Program-made: the position numbers and the translations under genes | Part shown: positions 1 through 9,606 of the stretch, in pieces | Numbering within the stretch: position 1 is the first letter of the stretch | How the letters are laid out: each line of letters begins with the position of its first letter | The notes under the pieces: model-generated | Seen by the model: only the letters and a program-made list of their open reading frames with translations | What the model was told of the DNA's origin: nothing | Database searches by the model: none | Assembly: GCA_039105265.1 (NCBI GenBank) | Contig: JAPFFF010000021.1 | Coordinates: forward strand, 1,426,001-1,490,000 | Origin: Tritrichomonas musculus | Lineage: Eukaryota > Parabasalia > Tritrichomonadida > Tritrichomonadidae | DNA: 64,000 nucleotides | Direction of reading: 5' to 3'

Positions 1-1
1 C

Positions 2-262
2 AAGATTGTTGCAGTTATTGGTATCATATTTTCAATTGCAGCAAGTGGTCTTTTCGCATTTATGGTATTTATTTTCATCAAACTTATTAAATACTACAAA
101 GATGAAGGCCTTGAAAAAAGGACATATGCCGAAGCTGGACAATATGCTGCACAAAAGGCAAATGAAAATAGAGATGCTATTCTTGATGCTGCAAGAGAAA
201 ATCCTGATGCAGCTCGGCAAATTGCAGGGGCTGCTACAGGAGCATATACAAAATTTGATTAA
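2..262 (+). CDS. C-terminal end of a membrane protein (5' part outside window)
   Basis: The reading frame is open from the left edge to a stop at 260-262, and no start codon belongs to the visible part. The first residues form one strongly hydrophobic helix of about 25 residues (VAVIGIIFSIAASGLFAF and onward). A cationic KLIKYYK stop-transfer stretch and a tail of about 55 polar residues follow, rich in Ala, Asp and Glu and ending AYTKFD. This is the layout of a single-pass type I surface protein whose extracellular domain lies before the window, with the tail presumably in the cytoplasm. The extracellular family cannot be told from the tail. A shifted frame of similar length is a shadow. Confidence 0.6.
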   Translation, partial: KIVAVIGIIFSIAASGLFAFMVFIFIKLIKYYKDEGLEKRTYAEAGQYAAQKANENRDAILDAARENPDAARQIAGAATGAYTKFD

Positions 263-558
263 ATAATGAATAGAATGCATTCATTTAATTATTGGTAAAC
301 AGTCAATTCCTAAAGTATATTTTAAATAGACATTTTTTTGCTAACAATTTACATGTATTAAATTTAATGTTTCAAAATTACCAAAAAAAATTGATAACAA
401 AAACATCATGATATGCTTTGTATTGGCAATTCAACTCTTATTGTAAATTTGAATACTGATACAATTATTTCTTTTTTTCAATAAACTTTTTAAATTATAA
501 GACCAAATATATATTCATTTGTTTTTTTGATAAGTTTTTTTTTTATAGAAATTATAAT

Positions 559-2622
559 ATGAGAAACTTCTTTAGACGAAAGCCAGAGAAGGCAACATTG
601 GATTCAACAAATCAACAAAATAATCCTGATGGAAGTTCTTCTACTTCATTTGGTGAAGATCATCCTTATTTTAAAAATGGGACTCCAGTATCTGCTTCCG
701 ATATACTAAAAAAAGAAGATCTTCAAAAGAAATTTCCAAAGCTTTCAATTTGGCTTAGAAAATATCCAAGTGCAACAGGAGCTAATCTATATAATGGCTG
801 CACAGACCTTTTGAAAATTTATTGTTTTGAAAAAATGCATTTAGATAACTCATATCATGAATTTCGCCAATTTGCACTCAAAAATCAAATCAACGAAGGT
901 TTTAATTTAGTTTTAAAGTTTGAAAGATCAGTTAATAACTTCAAAGTTGATGTCGGCACAGCGTTTACAGATCCACCATTCGACGATTTAACCCACCTTG
1001 TAGAAGCTCATAAATATTGGAGATTGGCTCGTCAGCAAGATTTTGCAATGCAATTGATTAAATTTGAAGTAAATGAAATTGTACTCAAGAAGTATATGGA
1101 TTTAAAGCAAACAGCTGTTCATCTCGTCTCTCTGTTAGCAGCAATTGATGCAGTTACATTAAATTGCATTCCATACATCTCTTTTTCAAAATTAATGGTC
1201 CCAAAGGAAGTAATCATTCAATCCAGCCCATTATCTCAACGTTTAGAAAATTTGGCCAGCAAATATGCTCAGAAAAGCATTCAATCAATTCAAGAAATCG
1301 ACAAAGTTCGTACCAAATTTGATTTCGTTTTAAATTCAACACCAAATTCAGGTAACGATAAAGCTGATATAAATCAAATTAACCGTGAAAGAGAGCAATT
1401 GCAGGCTCAAGCTTTCAAGCAAATGCTAACTAAGCAATATCTCTCACCATCAACCAATTTAACGTCAAACTTATATGACAACCAAAATCATTCCCTCTCA
1501 ATATCTGCTGATTCGTCTTTCTTTTTTGATTTTGTTTCACATCCAAAATGCATAACATATTCATATTTCAAAGAATATGAAGCAAATCCTTGCTTAGAAA
1601 CTTACAGAAAACTTGTATCCGGTGTTATCGACACATTTTCTCTCAAAGGGGAAGAAGCAACATTAACAACTTATCTTTGTTCACTTTCGTTTGCTCAACA
1701 AATGGCACCAGAAGTATACTATCAAATTCCTGAAAAGAAAACAAATCCAGTTCAAAACAACGTCGAAACACCTGAAGGTAAGACAGAAACTGAAAAATCT
1801 GTTGCAAATGACAATAATCAAAAAATTACACAAGAAGATGCCAATGCAAAAGCAAAACAAACAGAATTAACATCAGATGTACAAGAGAACCAGCCACAAC
1901 CGGAGGAACCACACACTACAAGTGAAACATCATCACAACCACAAGATAATTCTGTGCAACAAGCAGAAACAACTTCACAGACACAAGAAAACCAAAATCA
2001 ATCAGCAGAAACAACATCACAAGCAACAACAGAAACAGAAGGAACACAAGCTAAATCAGAACAACCAACAGATGCTACTCCACAAACACAAGAAGCAACA
2101 TTACAACCACAGGACAATCCTGAACAGCCAGTAGAAGGAGCTCCACAACCTCAAGAAAAACCAACAGAAGAAAATCATGAACAATCATCAGAAGTAACTT
2201 CACAATCACAAGGAAATCCTGAACAGCCAACAGAAACAACTTCACAGAACAATGAAAACCAATCTCAGCAATCTACCGGACCTTCTCAGCCTCCAGAGAC
2301 AGCATCATCAACATCACTGCAGCAGACAACCGCTACACCAGATGACAATCCTGATGAAGAGACTCGTACACGCATGCTTTCTGTCGGATTCGACGTTTTC
2401 ATCGCAGCAGACCCGATTCTCACTTTGAGAGCGATTTCTCGAAATATGAACGTTGAATATTCTACAGAAGGTTCTGTGAAGTACATCATCAACTGCCTGA
2501 AGATGATCACACCAAAGTGGAAGGAAATTCTCAAGTTTGTGGTCGATTGCTCGATCCAAGAGTACCTTCCACCTAAGCTTCGATCAATCAGATACGTAAT
2601 TAATGAAATTGTTTCGGTGTAA
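559..2622 (+). CDS. 687-residue protein with Q/T/E-rich low-complexity region, family not recognised
   Basis: An ATG-started intronless gene. Residues 1-60 are polar and basic at the start (RNFFRRKPEK), and residues about 60-385 look globular and mostly helical. Residues about 390-600 are a low-complexity tract built from loose repeats of a TTSQ-QEN-QPTE type, rich in Gln, Thr, Glu, Ser and Pro. The last about 85 residues are again globular (RTRMLSVGFDVFIAADP, then a helical KWKEILKFVVDCSIQEYLPP), and this 3' part has clearly higher GC than the tract before it. No signal peptide or membrane segment is visible. The two folded ends joined by a disordered linker suggest a scaffold or regulator, but I recognise no family and assign no function. 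No trichomonad Inr motif is evident just upstream. Confidence 0.75.
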   Translation: MRNFFRRKPEKATLDSTNQQNNPDGSSSTSFGEDHPYFKNGTPVSASDILKKEDLQKKFPKLSIWLRKYPSATGANLYNGCTDLLKIYCFEKMHLDNSYHEFRQFALKNQINEGFNLVLKFERSVNNFKVDVGTAFTDPPFDDLTHLVEAHKYWRLARQQDFAMQLIKFEVNEIVLKKYMDLKQTAVHLVSLLAAIDAVTLNCIPYISFSKLMVPKEVIIQSSPLSQRLENLASKYAQKSIQSIQEIDKVRTKFDFVLNSTPNSGNDKADINQINREREQLQAQAFKQMLTKQYLSPSTNLTSNLYDNQNHSLSISADSSFFFDFVSHPKCITYSYFKEYEANPCLETYRKLVSGVIDTFSLKGEEATLTTYLCSLSFAQQMAPEVYYQIPEKKTNPVQNNVETPEGKTETEKSVANDNNQKITQEDANAKAKQTELTSDVQENQPQPEEPHTTSETSSQPQDNSVQQAETTSQTQENQNQSAETTSQATTETEGTQAKSEQPTDATPQTQEATLQPQDNPEQPVEGAPQPQEKPTEENHEQSSEVTSQSQGNPEQPTETTSQNNENQSQQSTGPSQPPETASSTSLQQTTATPDDNPDEETRTRMLSVGFDVFIAADPILTLRAISRNMNVEYSTEGSVKYIINCLKMITPKWKEILKFVVDCSIQEYLPPKLRSIRYVINEIVSV

Positions 2623-3115
2623 AAAAATTTAGCTGGATTTTTATATTTTTGTATAACGATTTCGTTAAATTGTTTATTTTGCTTAAAATTTTAAGTGGGG
2701 AACAATTTAGTCATTCTCTTTTTTAATGAAAATTTTCAATAATATCATTGAAAAAGTTTAAATATTTATAATTTGCATTTTAATGGCTTGTTACAAATAA
2801 CTAAAAATCAGAAATATCCTTGCTTTTGTTAATTGTTGATACTATTATTTTGATAAATAGAGAAGTTTGAATATTATTAAAAAAAATTAATAATTTTCTT
2901 ATCCTTAATCGTTTTTTTTTTTTAAATATAATTTAAAAGTACAGTAATAGAATAATGTGAAATATTTCAATATCTTCATTAATTCAAAACAAAGGAATAA
3001 ATTTAGATCAGCAAGGATGATATATTAAGCTTATCGAATAAAATAAACAAAAAATAAATTACTTGAGTAAAAATGTAATATTTTCTACTAATTGTTTTTT
3101 AATTAAATTATTAGA
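2623..3115. other. AT-rich intergenic region
   Basis: About 490 bases between the convergent genes ending at 2622 and 3116. It has T and A runs and no open frame, RNA fold or repeat that I can support. It presumably holds the 3' ends of both transcripts. Confidence 0.6.
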
Positions 3116-3400
3116 CTATAGGGATACATTATTAAAAGGCGAATTTAGAGTAGGTCCTTCAACGAAATCGCTATCATTTGTAAGTGACGAAGTTGAATCA
3201 TCACTATACCCAGTAAAATCACTAAAAAAGCACTGACTCGTCTGCTTCGTTTCGGTGTGATGCGGAATTAACCGACCGTCTGATGTAAAAACAAGATTTC
3301 CTTCATCATCCAATTCAAAGTAATCAACCGTCCCGTCGGACCGGTCGACTGTCAACCAAACAGCAGGCACATGGAACGCGGGACGGATTTGTACTTCCAT
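3116..3400 (-). CDS. Small 94-residue protein, unrecognised
   Basis: An ATG-started ORF whose first two thirds are much richer in GC than the surroundings, a sign of real coding here. The N-terminal 50 residues read as a beta-rich domain (VPAVWLTVDRSDGTVDYFEL, then DEGNLVFTSDGRLIPHH). The rest is acidic and Ser/Thr-rich, as in a disordered tail. A TCATT sequence lies about 10 bases upstream of the ATG and fits the trichomonad initiator (TCA-Py-T/A), which supports this start. The WLTVDRSDGTVDYFELDDEGN stretch resembles WW-like or SH3-like small folds only in general terms. No family is assigned. Confidence 0.55.
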   Translation of the reverse strand: MEVQIRPAFHVPAVWLTVDRSDGTVDYFELDDEGNLVFTSDGRLIPHHTETKQTSQCFFSDFTGYSDDSTSSLTNDSDFVEGPTLNSPFNNVSL

Positions 3401-3705
3401 CTTAAAAATGATGATTTAAAAAGTTTCCATCATCAAATAGAATTCGTTTAAATTTGAGAGACAAAATTTTAGATTTTGAATGACTACTCTATAGAAATCT
3501 TTACTTTTTCAGTGACAATATTAACATTCAAATTGCAAAGATTTTAATTGAATAAAAATATGGCATTCCAGAAAATTTTATTTCAATGGAAATACGATTT
3601 TGGCAGCATAAGTTATAAAAATGTTTATTATTGCTTTTAAAATACATTTACCACACTATTTTACATCAAATAAAAAAGTATAAAAATAATAAATAAAAGA
3701 TTAAT

Positions 3706-6669
3706 TTACATCGGTACATATGTTGGTGTATCAGACGGAAAGATTTCAACACTTCCTGGTTCACAATCTGTTGCTTGATTATTCACAATAAATTGTGGGA
3801 ATTGATGAACCCCAGGGCTTCTTGGAACAAATATATGGTTAGCACCAACCAAATCTGAAGATACAATCCAATCAGGATCATCATCTTCAATGATTGGAAA
3901 AGTATTTGGAGTTACTTCAACAAGCTTTGGTATTCCAACTTCCCATTTTGATTCATCATATTTTAATTTAACAGCTTCGTTCTTGGTATGAAAAGATGAG
4001 GTTTTAATTTTGAGAGGATATTGTTCCCAATCGTGCTCTTTAACCTTAAGTACGAGGGGGTCTTCTGATTTTCCTCTCATCAGAAAATATTTTGAACTTG
4101 GAAGCATTTTATGAACTTTAGCGCCATCACTTTCATTATTAACATTATCATTTTCACTATTGAGAACTTCAAGTTGGAACTCGATTGGGAAATTGTTGAT
4201 AATTTGAAATTGCTGATATTTATCGTTCTGTTGATAAAGCATGATAACTAATTCTCGATGAGGAGGGAATTCGAAACTTGATTTTATTATCTTTTGTTCT
4301 AAATCTTTTCTCACGTGTCGACATTGAACAGTAATTCCGTCGAATAGCGAAAACTTAATATAAACGAAGAACTTAAGTGTTGTTCCAACCTTCTTGAACA
4401 CTAATTCATTAAACATATCTTTGCCTGTGAATGTTTGACCTTCACATTCAATCTTGTAAATTCCAAGATCATTTTTATTTTCTTCATCTGAAGGTGAATT
4501 ATTGTTGGTCTTACTCTTTGCTTCTAAACTTAATGTAATTCCAACTTCTACACATTCAGTATCTAGGTTCTCTATAAGAACAACAGTTGCTTGGACTTCG
4601 TCGCCACTCTGAGATAGAAGGAAGGGAGATTTAACAACAATTTCGGGTGTGAAGTTGTATTCGTTGACAATAAGTGGTTGCATCATTGGCAATTTCCAAC
4701 ATAGCGTTGTTTTATCATATTGAATGCAAAGTGTTATCTTACTAAAGGTTCCGGAATAGATACATTCCACAGTTGAATTCAAAATATAATTATCTTCATG
4801 AAAAACTGTCGTAACTGGCTCGCTTTTCAACTTTTTTTCACCATTTGATGTCTCAAAAATAACGTATACATCAACTTTGGGCTCAAATTCATCTTCTTTA
4901 TCGTTTTCTGATGAATTTTTATTGCTGATGAGAAAATCAAGAACTTTAAATTGTATTCGAAATGACGCCTTCTCAAAAAGTTCAAGTGGCTTAAAAAGTT
5001 GCGGACATCTGAATTTGGCATTGACAGGAAAAACAGGATAGGCTGTGTCTAAAAGTTTGATAGCTTCAAATTTGACCTTTCGTGGTACTTTCGATGATAT
5101 GATGTTAACGGCTAAATTTTTGTCAGATCTTTTCCATTCAAAAAGTTGTAGTAAAACATGACTTTCAAAATAGTTGAAAAATTCGTCATTCTTGATCTTT
5201 AATGAATCAGATTCATTGAAAACTCTCAAGGCTCCTTCTTTGTCATCTTTGGCTGTCAAATAATTGAAGAAAATTGAGTCAAAATATTTCTGATTATTTG
5301 GCCATTCAGTAAAGACTTTACGAGCTCTTCCCCAAGAGGAAAGAAGAAGTTGTTCACAGTTTACTTTATCTTGCCTTTCTGTAGGTAGATTTGAGAGGAA
5401 TTCAGACTCATTGTAGATGCCATCAATATTATCTTTTGGATCTTTTCCTGCTTGTGGCGGCTTTTTAAAATTATTGTGAAGTCTAAAAATACAAATACTT
5501 TGTGCTAATGAAATGAGAGCAAATGTTGCACATAAAGGCTCATTAATTGTTTCGACAATATCACAGAACGATGATGCCGTAAAATGAATGAAATTGCGTG
5601 CAAATGTAATCATGAACTTTTTGCTTGGATCTGGGATTTCGTCAAAGAAAAATATAACATCTTGCTCTGTAGATTTTTCAGCATCTGTTTTATCATTTTC
5701 ACTTTGTTCATTTTGTTGTGAGTCATCAAAGTTTTTGCTACTACCTGTTGGGGTATTAAAAAGAATTCTGGCTATAGAAATTGAAAGTTCTTCACCAAAC
5801 TTATTATAAAGATATGGTGATTGTTTAGAAGCAGCAAAAGTTTGGCTAATGCCAGAACAAAGTATATCAAAGCCAGTATCGTATTTCTCAATGATTTCTT
5901 TTTGAATATCGTAAAATTCTGGCTTTTTCGGCCAAAAAACTGTGTATCTAGCATCTTTAATTTTTGATGCAAAGGTAAAAGCTGCGCTATTATACCCTAA
6001 TGATAAGAGAAGACCAGAAAGTTCAGAGTAGACACTAATATAATTTTCATCATTAAGTTTTGTATGGAGTAATTCATTTATACGTTCTTCAAAAATTAAT
6101 GAAAATGCTGATTCAAGCGATGTATGAAGATTTTGGAAATCAGATGCTGATATATAGTTTTCTTTTATAGGCTCGTTAGTATTATATTTTATCACAATGC
6201 ATTTTGCGTCAGGAATCCTTTTGGTAAATTTCTTTTCAATCTTTGATCGTGATGAAGTAATTGCCACCCATGTCGTTTGCGGTTTATTCATAATTAATGT
6301 AATAAAAGGTTTGTCTGGATTTTGCTTCTTCCACGTAGTAATTGAATATATATCATATTCTGTGAATTGAGGATTGAAACCAATAATAAATATAGTCAAA
6401 ACAACATCTGATTCCTCACTTTGTTCAGTCTCAGCAGCATTATTTTCGGTAACGTTACTTTTAGATGTGCTTGGACTCTTTAATCCTGGCCTTGCCTGCT
6501 GAATAAAATACGGCTTGAAAAAGGGCGCTCCTTTATCCGGTCTGAATTCGAGTTTTGGGCTGATTTGAAAGGATCCTTCTGTAGATAATCCTTTTTCAAT
6601 TAGATTAAAGCAACCTTCAAGATCTATAATACCAATTTTGATAGTATTGTTGCTTAATTTTAAACTCAT
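3706..6669 (-). CDS. Probable TRAPP II complex subunit, TRAPPC10/Trs130-like
   Basis: A 987-residue intronless gene with a clear ATG. The layout fits TRAPPC10/Trs130. There is an N-terminal alpha/beta region with beta strands (VVLTIFIIGFNPQ, PFITLIMNK, AKCIVIKY), then a predicted helical solenoid (ELLHTKLNDENYISVYSEL, LLLSLGYNSAAFTFASKI) as in the Foie-gras-like part. From about residue 600 follow beta-sandwich repeats (IVVKSPFLLSQSGDEVQATV). TRAPP II acts at the Golgi as a Rab exchange factor and tether in late Golgi and endosome traffic. Known relatives are about 1100-1260 residues, so this is a short member. There is an acidic/Ser insert near residues 320-345 (QQNEQSENDKTDAEKSTEQD). The assignment rests on domain order and general look, not on a signature motif. 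Other coatomer- or tether-like solenoid proteins are possible. Confidence 0.4.
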   Translation of the reverse strand: MSLKLSNNTIKIGIIDLEGCFNLIEKGLSTEGSFQISPKLEFRPDKGAPFFKPYFIQQARPGLKSPSTSKSNVTENNAAETEQSEESDVVLTIFIIGFNPQFTEYDIYSITTWKKQNPDKPFITLIMNKPQTTWVAITSSRSKIEKKFTKRIPDAKCIVIKYNTNEPIKENYISASDFQNLHTSLESAFSLIFEERINELLHTKLNDENYISVYSELSGLLLSLGYNSAAFTFASKIKDARYTVFWPKKPEFYDIQKEIIEKYDTGFDILCSGISQTFAASKQSPYLYNKFGEELSISIARILFNTPTGSSKNFDDSQQNEQSENDKTDAEKSTEQDVIFFFDEIPDPSKKFMITFARNFIHFTASSFCDIVETINEPLCATFALISLAQSICIFRLHNNFKKPPQAGKDPKDNIDGIYNESEFLSNLPTERQDKVNCEQLLLSSWGRARKVFTEWPNNQKYFDSIFFNYLTAKDDKEGALRVFNESDSLKIKNDEFFNYFESHVLLQLFEWKRSDKNLAVNIISSKVPRKVKFEAIKLLDTAYPVFPVNAKFRCPQLFKPLELFEKASFRIQFKVLDFLISNKNSSENDKEDEFEPKVDVYVIFETSNGEKKLKSEPVTTVFHEDNYILNSTVECIYSGTFSKITLCIQYDKTTLCWKLPMMQPLIVNEYNFTPEIVVKSPFLLSQSGDEVQATVVLIENLDTECVEVGITLSLEAKSKTNNNSPSDEENKNDLGIYKIECEGQTFTGKDMFNELVFKKVGTTLKFFVYIKFSLFDGITVQCRHVRKDLEQKIIKSSFEFPPHRELVIMLYQQNDKYQQFQIINNFPIEFQLEVLNSENDNVNNESDGAKVHKMLPSSKYFLMRGKSEDPLVLKVKEHDWEQYPLKIKTSSFHTKNEAVKLKYDESKWEVGIPKLVEVTPNTFPIIEDDDPDWIVSSDLVGANHIFVPRSPGVHQFPQFIVNNQATDCEPGSVEIFPSDTPTYVPM

Positions 6670-6942
6670 TTATATAAATATACAAAAATTTTTATTTTTA
6701 ATTTTTCTGTTCTTATTTGTTCAACATGTTTCAAATTTTAATTATTTTCATATCATTAAAAGTGAAAGATAGTAAATCTGCTATTATGCACATATCACTA
6801 TGAAGCTAACAATAATAATCATAAAAATGCTGATGAAGGCAAAGAATTTTAATAAAAAAGAAAATAATTAATATAATTTGTTATTGAAGTTTAGTTAAAA
6901 GACTTTAGAGTAAGAAATATGTAATATTTAAAACAATTAGCA

Positions 6943-7566
6943 TTAAGCTAAAGATTCATAAAGTTCTCGTCGCCCGTCTATAATTTGATTTGATGAATCC
7001 CGAAGGTGAATAATTGGGAGTATTGGCTCAATAAGCTTCCAATAACTAGAGTACCATTTTAAAAGCAACGGGAAAGATCTTCTTTCATCCCGTGTTGGCT
7101 GCTGAATTTTCAACATTGCTGAAATAATTATGGAAATACTTGCTAGCTCTTTGAGCCGTATCCCAGATGAAAAATGCCATTTAAGGGCTGACCAGATTTG
7201 GTCTTGGTCAGAACAAGAAATAATTTGTTGATTTTTTTGGGATAGAGTAGAAAATGAATTAGACAAAGGCTTTTTATATTTTTTCTTAATTTTTTGGTCC
7301 GAACCTGGCAAATTACTCAAAATTAGTGGGCTATTATCAGATGATAAATTTTGAGATTGAATGAAATTTTGCTCTTTTGTTTTAATGGCATCATAACAAC
7401 ATTTGTTAGTGCCATCATCAAGGGAGAGATTTTTAAAAGAACCCTTGTAAAAAGCTTCAGTAGATAATAGTGACGATTTTTGGGGTGTGAAAAATAAAAA
7501 AATGAAAAAGAAACAGAAATTCAAATTTTGTGAAAAAAATTGATAAGGAATGATACCGTTTTTCAA
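6943..7566 (-). pseudogene. Open fragment without ATG start, unrecognised
   Basis: An open frame of 207 codons whose first possible start is TTG; the only internal ATG lies far downstream, so no plausible start exists for the whole frame. The last about 90 residues look like a folded helical domain (DQIWSALKWHFSSGIRLKEL, LLKWYSSYWKLIEPILPI, NQIIDGRRELYES). The middle is polar and low in complexity. The apparent hydrophobic N-terminus (FCFFFIFLFF) is AT-driven and may not be translated. Most likely this is the 3' part of a gene that lost its 5' end. No family is recognised. Confidence 0.4.
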
Positions 7567-7925
7567 TCAAACCGACTCTAAAATTTTATTTGAAAAAGTT
7601 TTAAAAGAATGGACCAAAAAAGTTCAAATAAAATTGGATCATTTCATAAAAAATGATTATTGGAGTGAAATACATTATTTTTAATTGAAATGATATATCA
7701 ATATGCCATTCATTGACTATAACCATCTTTCTTGTTATATATTATTATTTATTACAGTAGATATTTAAAATAATAAATATTTTAAAGAATTTCTCTTGAC
7801 ATTATTCACCAAGTTTCACTCTACATGTTTAACACCAATCCTTTGTCTTATTTAAAGTCTTTATTTAATGAAAGAGAGAAAACTTGCAAATTCCTACTTG
7901 GATAAAAATTTTTATTAAAATAATT
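7567..7925. other. Intergenic region, nothing recognised
   Basis: About 360 AT-rich bases upstream of the preceding fragment and downstream of the first P1 gene. The last about 50 bases (from about 7873) already belong to the duplicated P1/tRNA cassette. Nothing else is supported. Confidence 0.5.
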
Positions 7926-8246
7926 TTAATTGAAAAGATCATCAAATCCACCAATTTCGAGTTCTTCTTCATTTCCTTGTTCTACTCCTTTAAAATTATT
8001 ATTATTATCATTTGATTCTGTTTCTTCTGGAATTGGTGTTGATGATGAATTTCTAAGATTTGTTCTTTTAATTAATTCTGAAATATCAAGATTTTTGAAA
8101 TATTGTATAAATAAATCAATTGAATAAGAATCAATTTTGATATTTGCAGCATTCAAAATAGAAAATATTTTATCATTTGTCAAATGAATATTCGCATCAT
8201 TCAAAATTAGAGCGGCATAAACACAAGCGAAATCATGAGATGCCAT
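7926..8246 (-). CDS. 60S acidic ribosomal protein P1, copy 1
   Basis: The 106-residue product has the size and layout of the eukaryotic stalk protein P1. A helical N-terminal dimerisation domain starts MASHDFACVYAALILNDANI, where eukaryotic P1 typically has ACIYSALILHDDE. A linker follows, then an acidic tail ending GGFDDLFN in place of the usual DMGFGLFD. P1/P2 dimers bind P0 in the GTPase-associated centre of the large subunit and recruit elongation factors with the acidic tail. The linker is not the usual Ala/Gly-rich hinge but Asn/Glu-rich (ETESNDNNNN). A second copy 0.7 kb away differs essentially by one Glu. The ATG follows a TATATATAAAAG stretch. P2 is the alternative; the N-terminus fits P1 better. 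Confidence 0.85.
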   Translation of the reverse strand: MASHDFACVYAALILNDANIHLTNDKIFSILNAANIKIDSYSIDLFIQYFKNLDISELIKRTNLRNSSSTPIPEETESNDNNNNFKGVEQGNEEELEIGGFDDLFN

Positions 8247-8576
8247 CTTTTATATATAAATAAAAATGAAATGAAGTGATATTTATATTCATTTACTACT
8301 ACTAATTTTATTTATCAAACTTTGACATTAATCATTCTATAAAATTTTTCAAAATAAAACAAAATTTGTCACAATAATATTCACAAATTTTGAAATAAAT
8401 CATTCAAAATTTTTTTAAAAACAATATGAAATGGTGAATTTTTGGATTCGATTTTTTGATACTTTTTATTGACATTTTTTGATATATATACCTTTATTCA
8501 TAACAAAAAAAAATTGTTTTTTTTTTTTTTTTTTTTTTTTTCAAAGATAAATGAGAGATGAAAAAATACAAAAAGA

Positions 8577-8648
8577 TTCTCTTGGGAGGAATCGAACCTC
8601 CTTCTTAGGCTTATTAGACCCATGTCCTAACCAGTGTACTACAAGAGA
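8577..8648 (-). tRNA. tRNA-Ile (anticodon AAU), copy 1
   Basis: A 72-base cloverleaf can be folded by eye. The 7-bp acceptor stem is TCTCTTG with CAAGAGA. The anticodon stem/loop is TGGGT-CTAATAA-GCCTA with AAT at the anticodon position, U33 and a purine at 37. The T arm is GGAGG-TTCGATT-CCTCC, containing the B box GGTTCGATTCC. A run TCTTTTT after the discriminator fits an RNA polymerase III terminator. The D stem has one non-canonical pair. There is no intron. The block upstream of the 5' end (AATAATAAATGTAATC) is shared by the copies. Confidence 0.9.
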
Positions 8649-8974
8649 TTACATTTATTATTCTATTATTTCCATTTTTATGCTTTATATGAATTTGACT
8701 ATATTGTTTTATATTGAGTAAATGAATGAAATTTACTCAATAAATAAATATTTCAATATAATAAAAGTATTGTTTATTGATTGTTTTTTATCAACCATAT
8801 TTAAAAATTTAAATATTTATAAAGACTTGATAGATTAAAATTTCATATCCCTGCTTGATCGATGTTCTAATTTATAATTTACTACTTTTTTGAGGATTTT
8901 TTTTATGAGAATAATAACAAAAAAGAGAAAACTTGCAAATTCCTATTTGGATAAAAATTTTTATTAAAATAATT

Positions 8975-9298
8975 TTAATTGAAAAGATCATCAAATCCAC
9001 CAATTTCGAGTTCTTCTTCTTCATTTCCTTGCTCTACTCCTTTAAAATTATTATTATTATCATTTGATTCTGTTTCTTCTGGAATTGGTGTTGATGATGA
9101 ATTTCTAAGATTTGTTCTTTTAATTAATTCTGAAATATCAAGATTTTTGAAATATTGTATAAATAGATCAATTGAATAAGAATCAATTTTGATATTTGCA
9201 GCATTCAAAATAGAAAATATTTTATCATTTGTCAAATGAATATTCGCATCATTCAAAATTAGAGCGGCATAAACACAAGCGAAATCATGAGATGCCAT
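8975..9298 (-). CDS. 60S acidic ribosomal protein P1, copy 2
   Basis: A 107-residue protein identical to copy 1 except for one extra Glu in the acidic tail (EEEEL in place of EEEL). The ATG, the upstream TATA-like stretch and the downstream block are the same. Both copies are intact and both have their own upstream sequence, so both may be expressed. The lack of divergence means the duplication is recent or the copies are homogenised by gene conversion. Confidence 0.85.
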   Translation of the reverse strand: MASHDFACVYAALILNDANIHLTNDKIFSILNAANIKIDSYSIDLFIQYFKNLDISELIKRTNLRNSSSTPIPEETESNDNNNNFKGVEQGNEEEELEIGGFDDLFN

Positions 9299-9502
9299 CT
9301 TTTATATATAAATAAAAATGAAATGAAGTGATATTTATATTCAATTACTACTACTAATTTTATTTATCAAACTTTGACATTAATCATTCTATAAAATTTT
9401 TCAAAATAAAACAAAATTTGTCACAATAATATTCACAAATTTTGAAATAAAACAATCAAAAAATTTTCAAAGATAAATGAGAGATGAAAAAATACAAAAA
9501 GA

Positions 9503-9574
9503 TTCTCTTGGGAGGAATCGAACCTCCTTCTTAGGCTTATTAGACCCATGTCCTAACCAGTGTACTACAAGAGA
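9503..9574 (-). tRNA. tRNA-Ile (anticodon AAU), copy 2
   Basis: Identical in sequence to copy 1 across the 72-base cloverleaf, with the same 3' T run and the same 5' flanking block. It lies upstream of P1 copy 2 on the same strand. Confidence 0.9.
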
Positions 9575-9606
9575 TTACATTTATTATTCTATTATTTCCA
9601 TCATTA

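Larger units (their letters stand above)
7873..8680 (-). repeat. Tandem segmental duplication, unit 1 (P1 gene + tRNA-Ile)
   Basis: This segment matches 8923-9606 almost base for base. Each unit carries a complete P1 stalk-protein gene and, upstream on the same strand, a tRNA-Ile gene. Unit 1 has about 100 bases that unit 2 lacks, including a T run of about 25 bases at 8517-8541. Partial copies of the same cassette reappear at 20,562-20,990 and 21,199-21,702. Confidence 0.9.
8923..9606 (-). repeat. Tandem segmental duplication, unit 2 (P1 gene + tRNA-Ile)
   Basis: The second unit of the P1/tRNA cassette, near-identical to 7873-8680 but with the P1-to-tRNA spacer about 100 bases shorter. The spacer between units (8649-8922) is shared with 21,283-21,540, so the original array was longer. 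Confidence 0.9.

Noticed and set aside
6-280. Two overlapping frames at the left edge (plus 6-266, minus 32-280)
   Set aside because: Shadows of the membrane-anchor frame, which alone has a sensible helix-plus-tail layout.
1877-2134. Open frame of 85 codons in the shadow of the Q/T-rich tract
   Set aside because: A frame-shifted reading of low-complexity codons in the real gene.
8517-8541. T run of about 25 bases as a specific terminator
   Set aside because: Such runs are common in this sequence. The tRNA already has its own short T run at the 3' end, and the copy-2 cassette lacks this long one.
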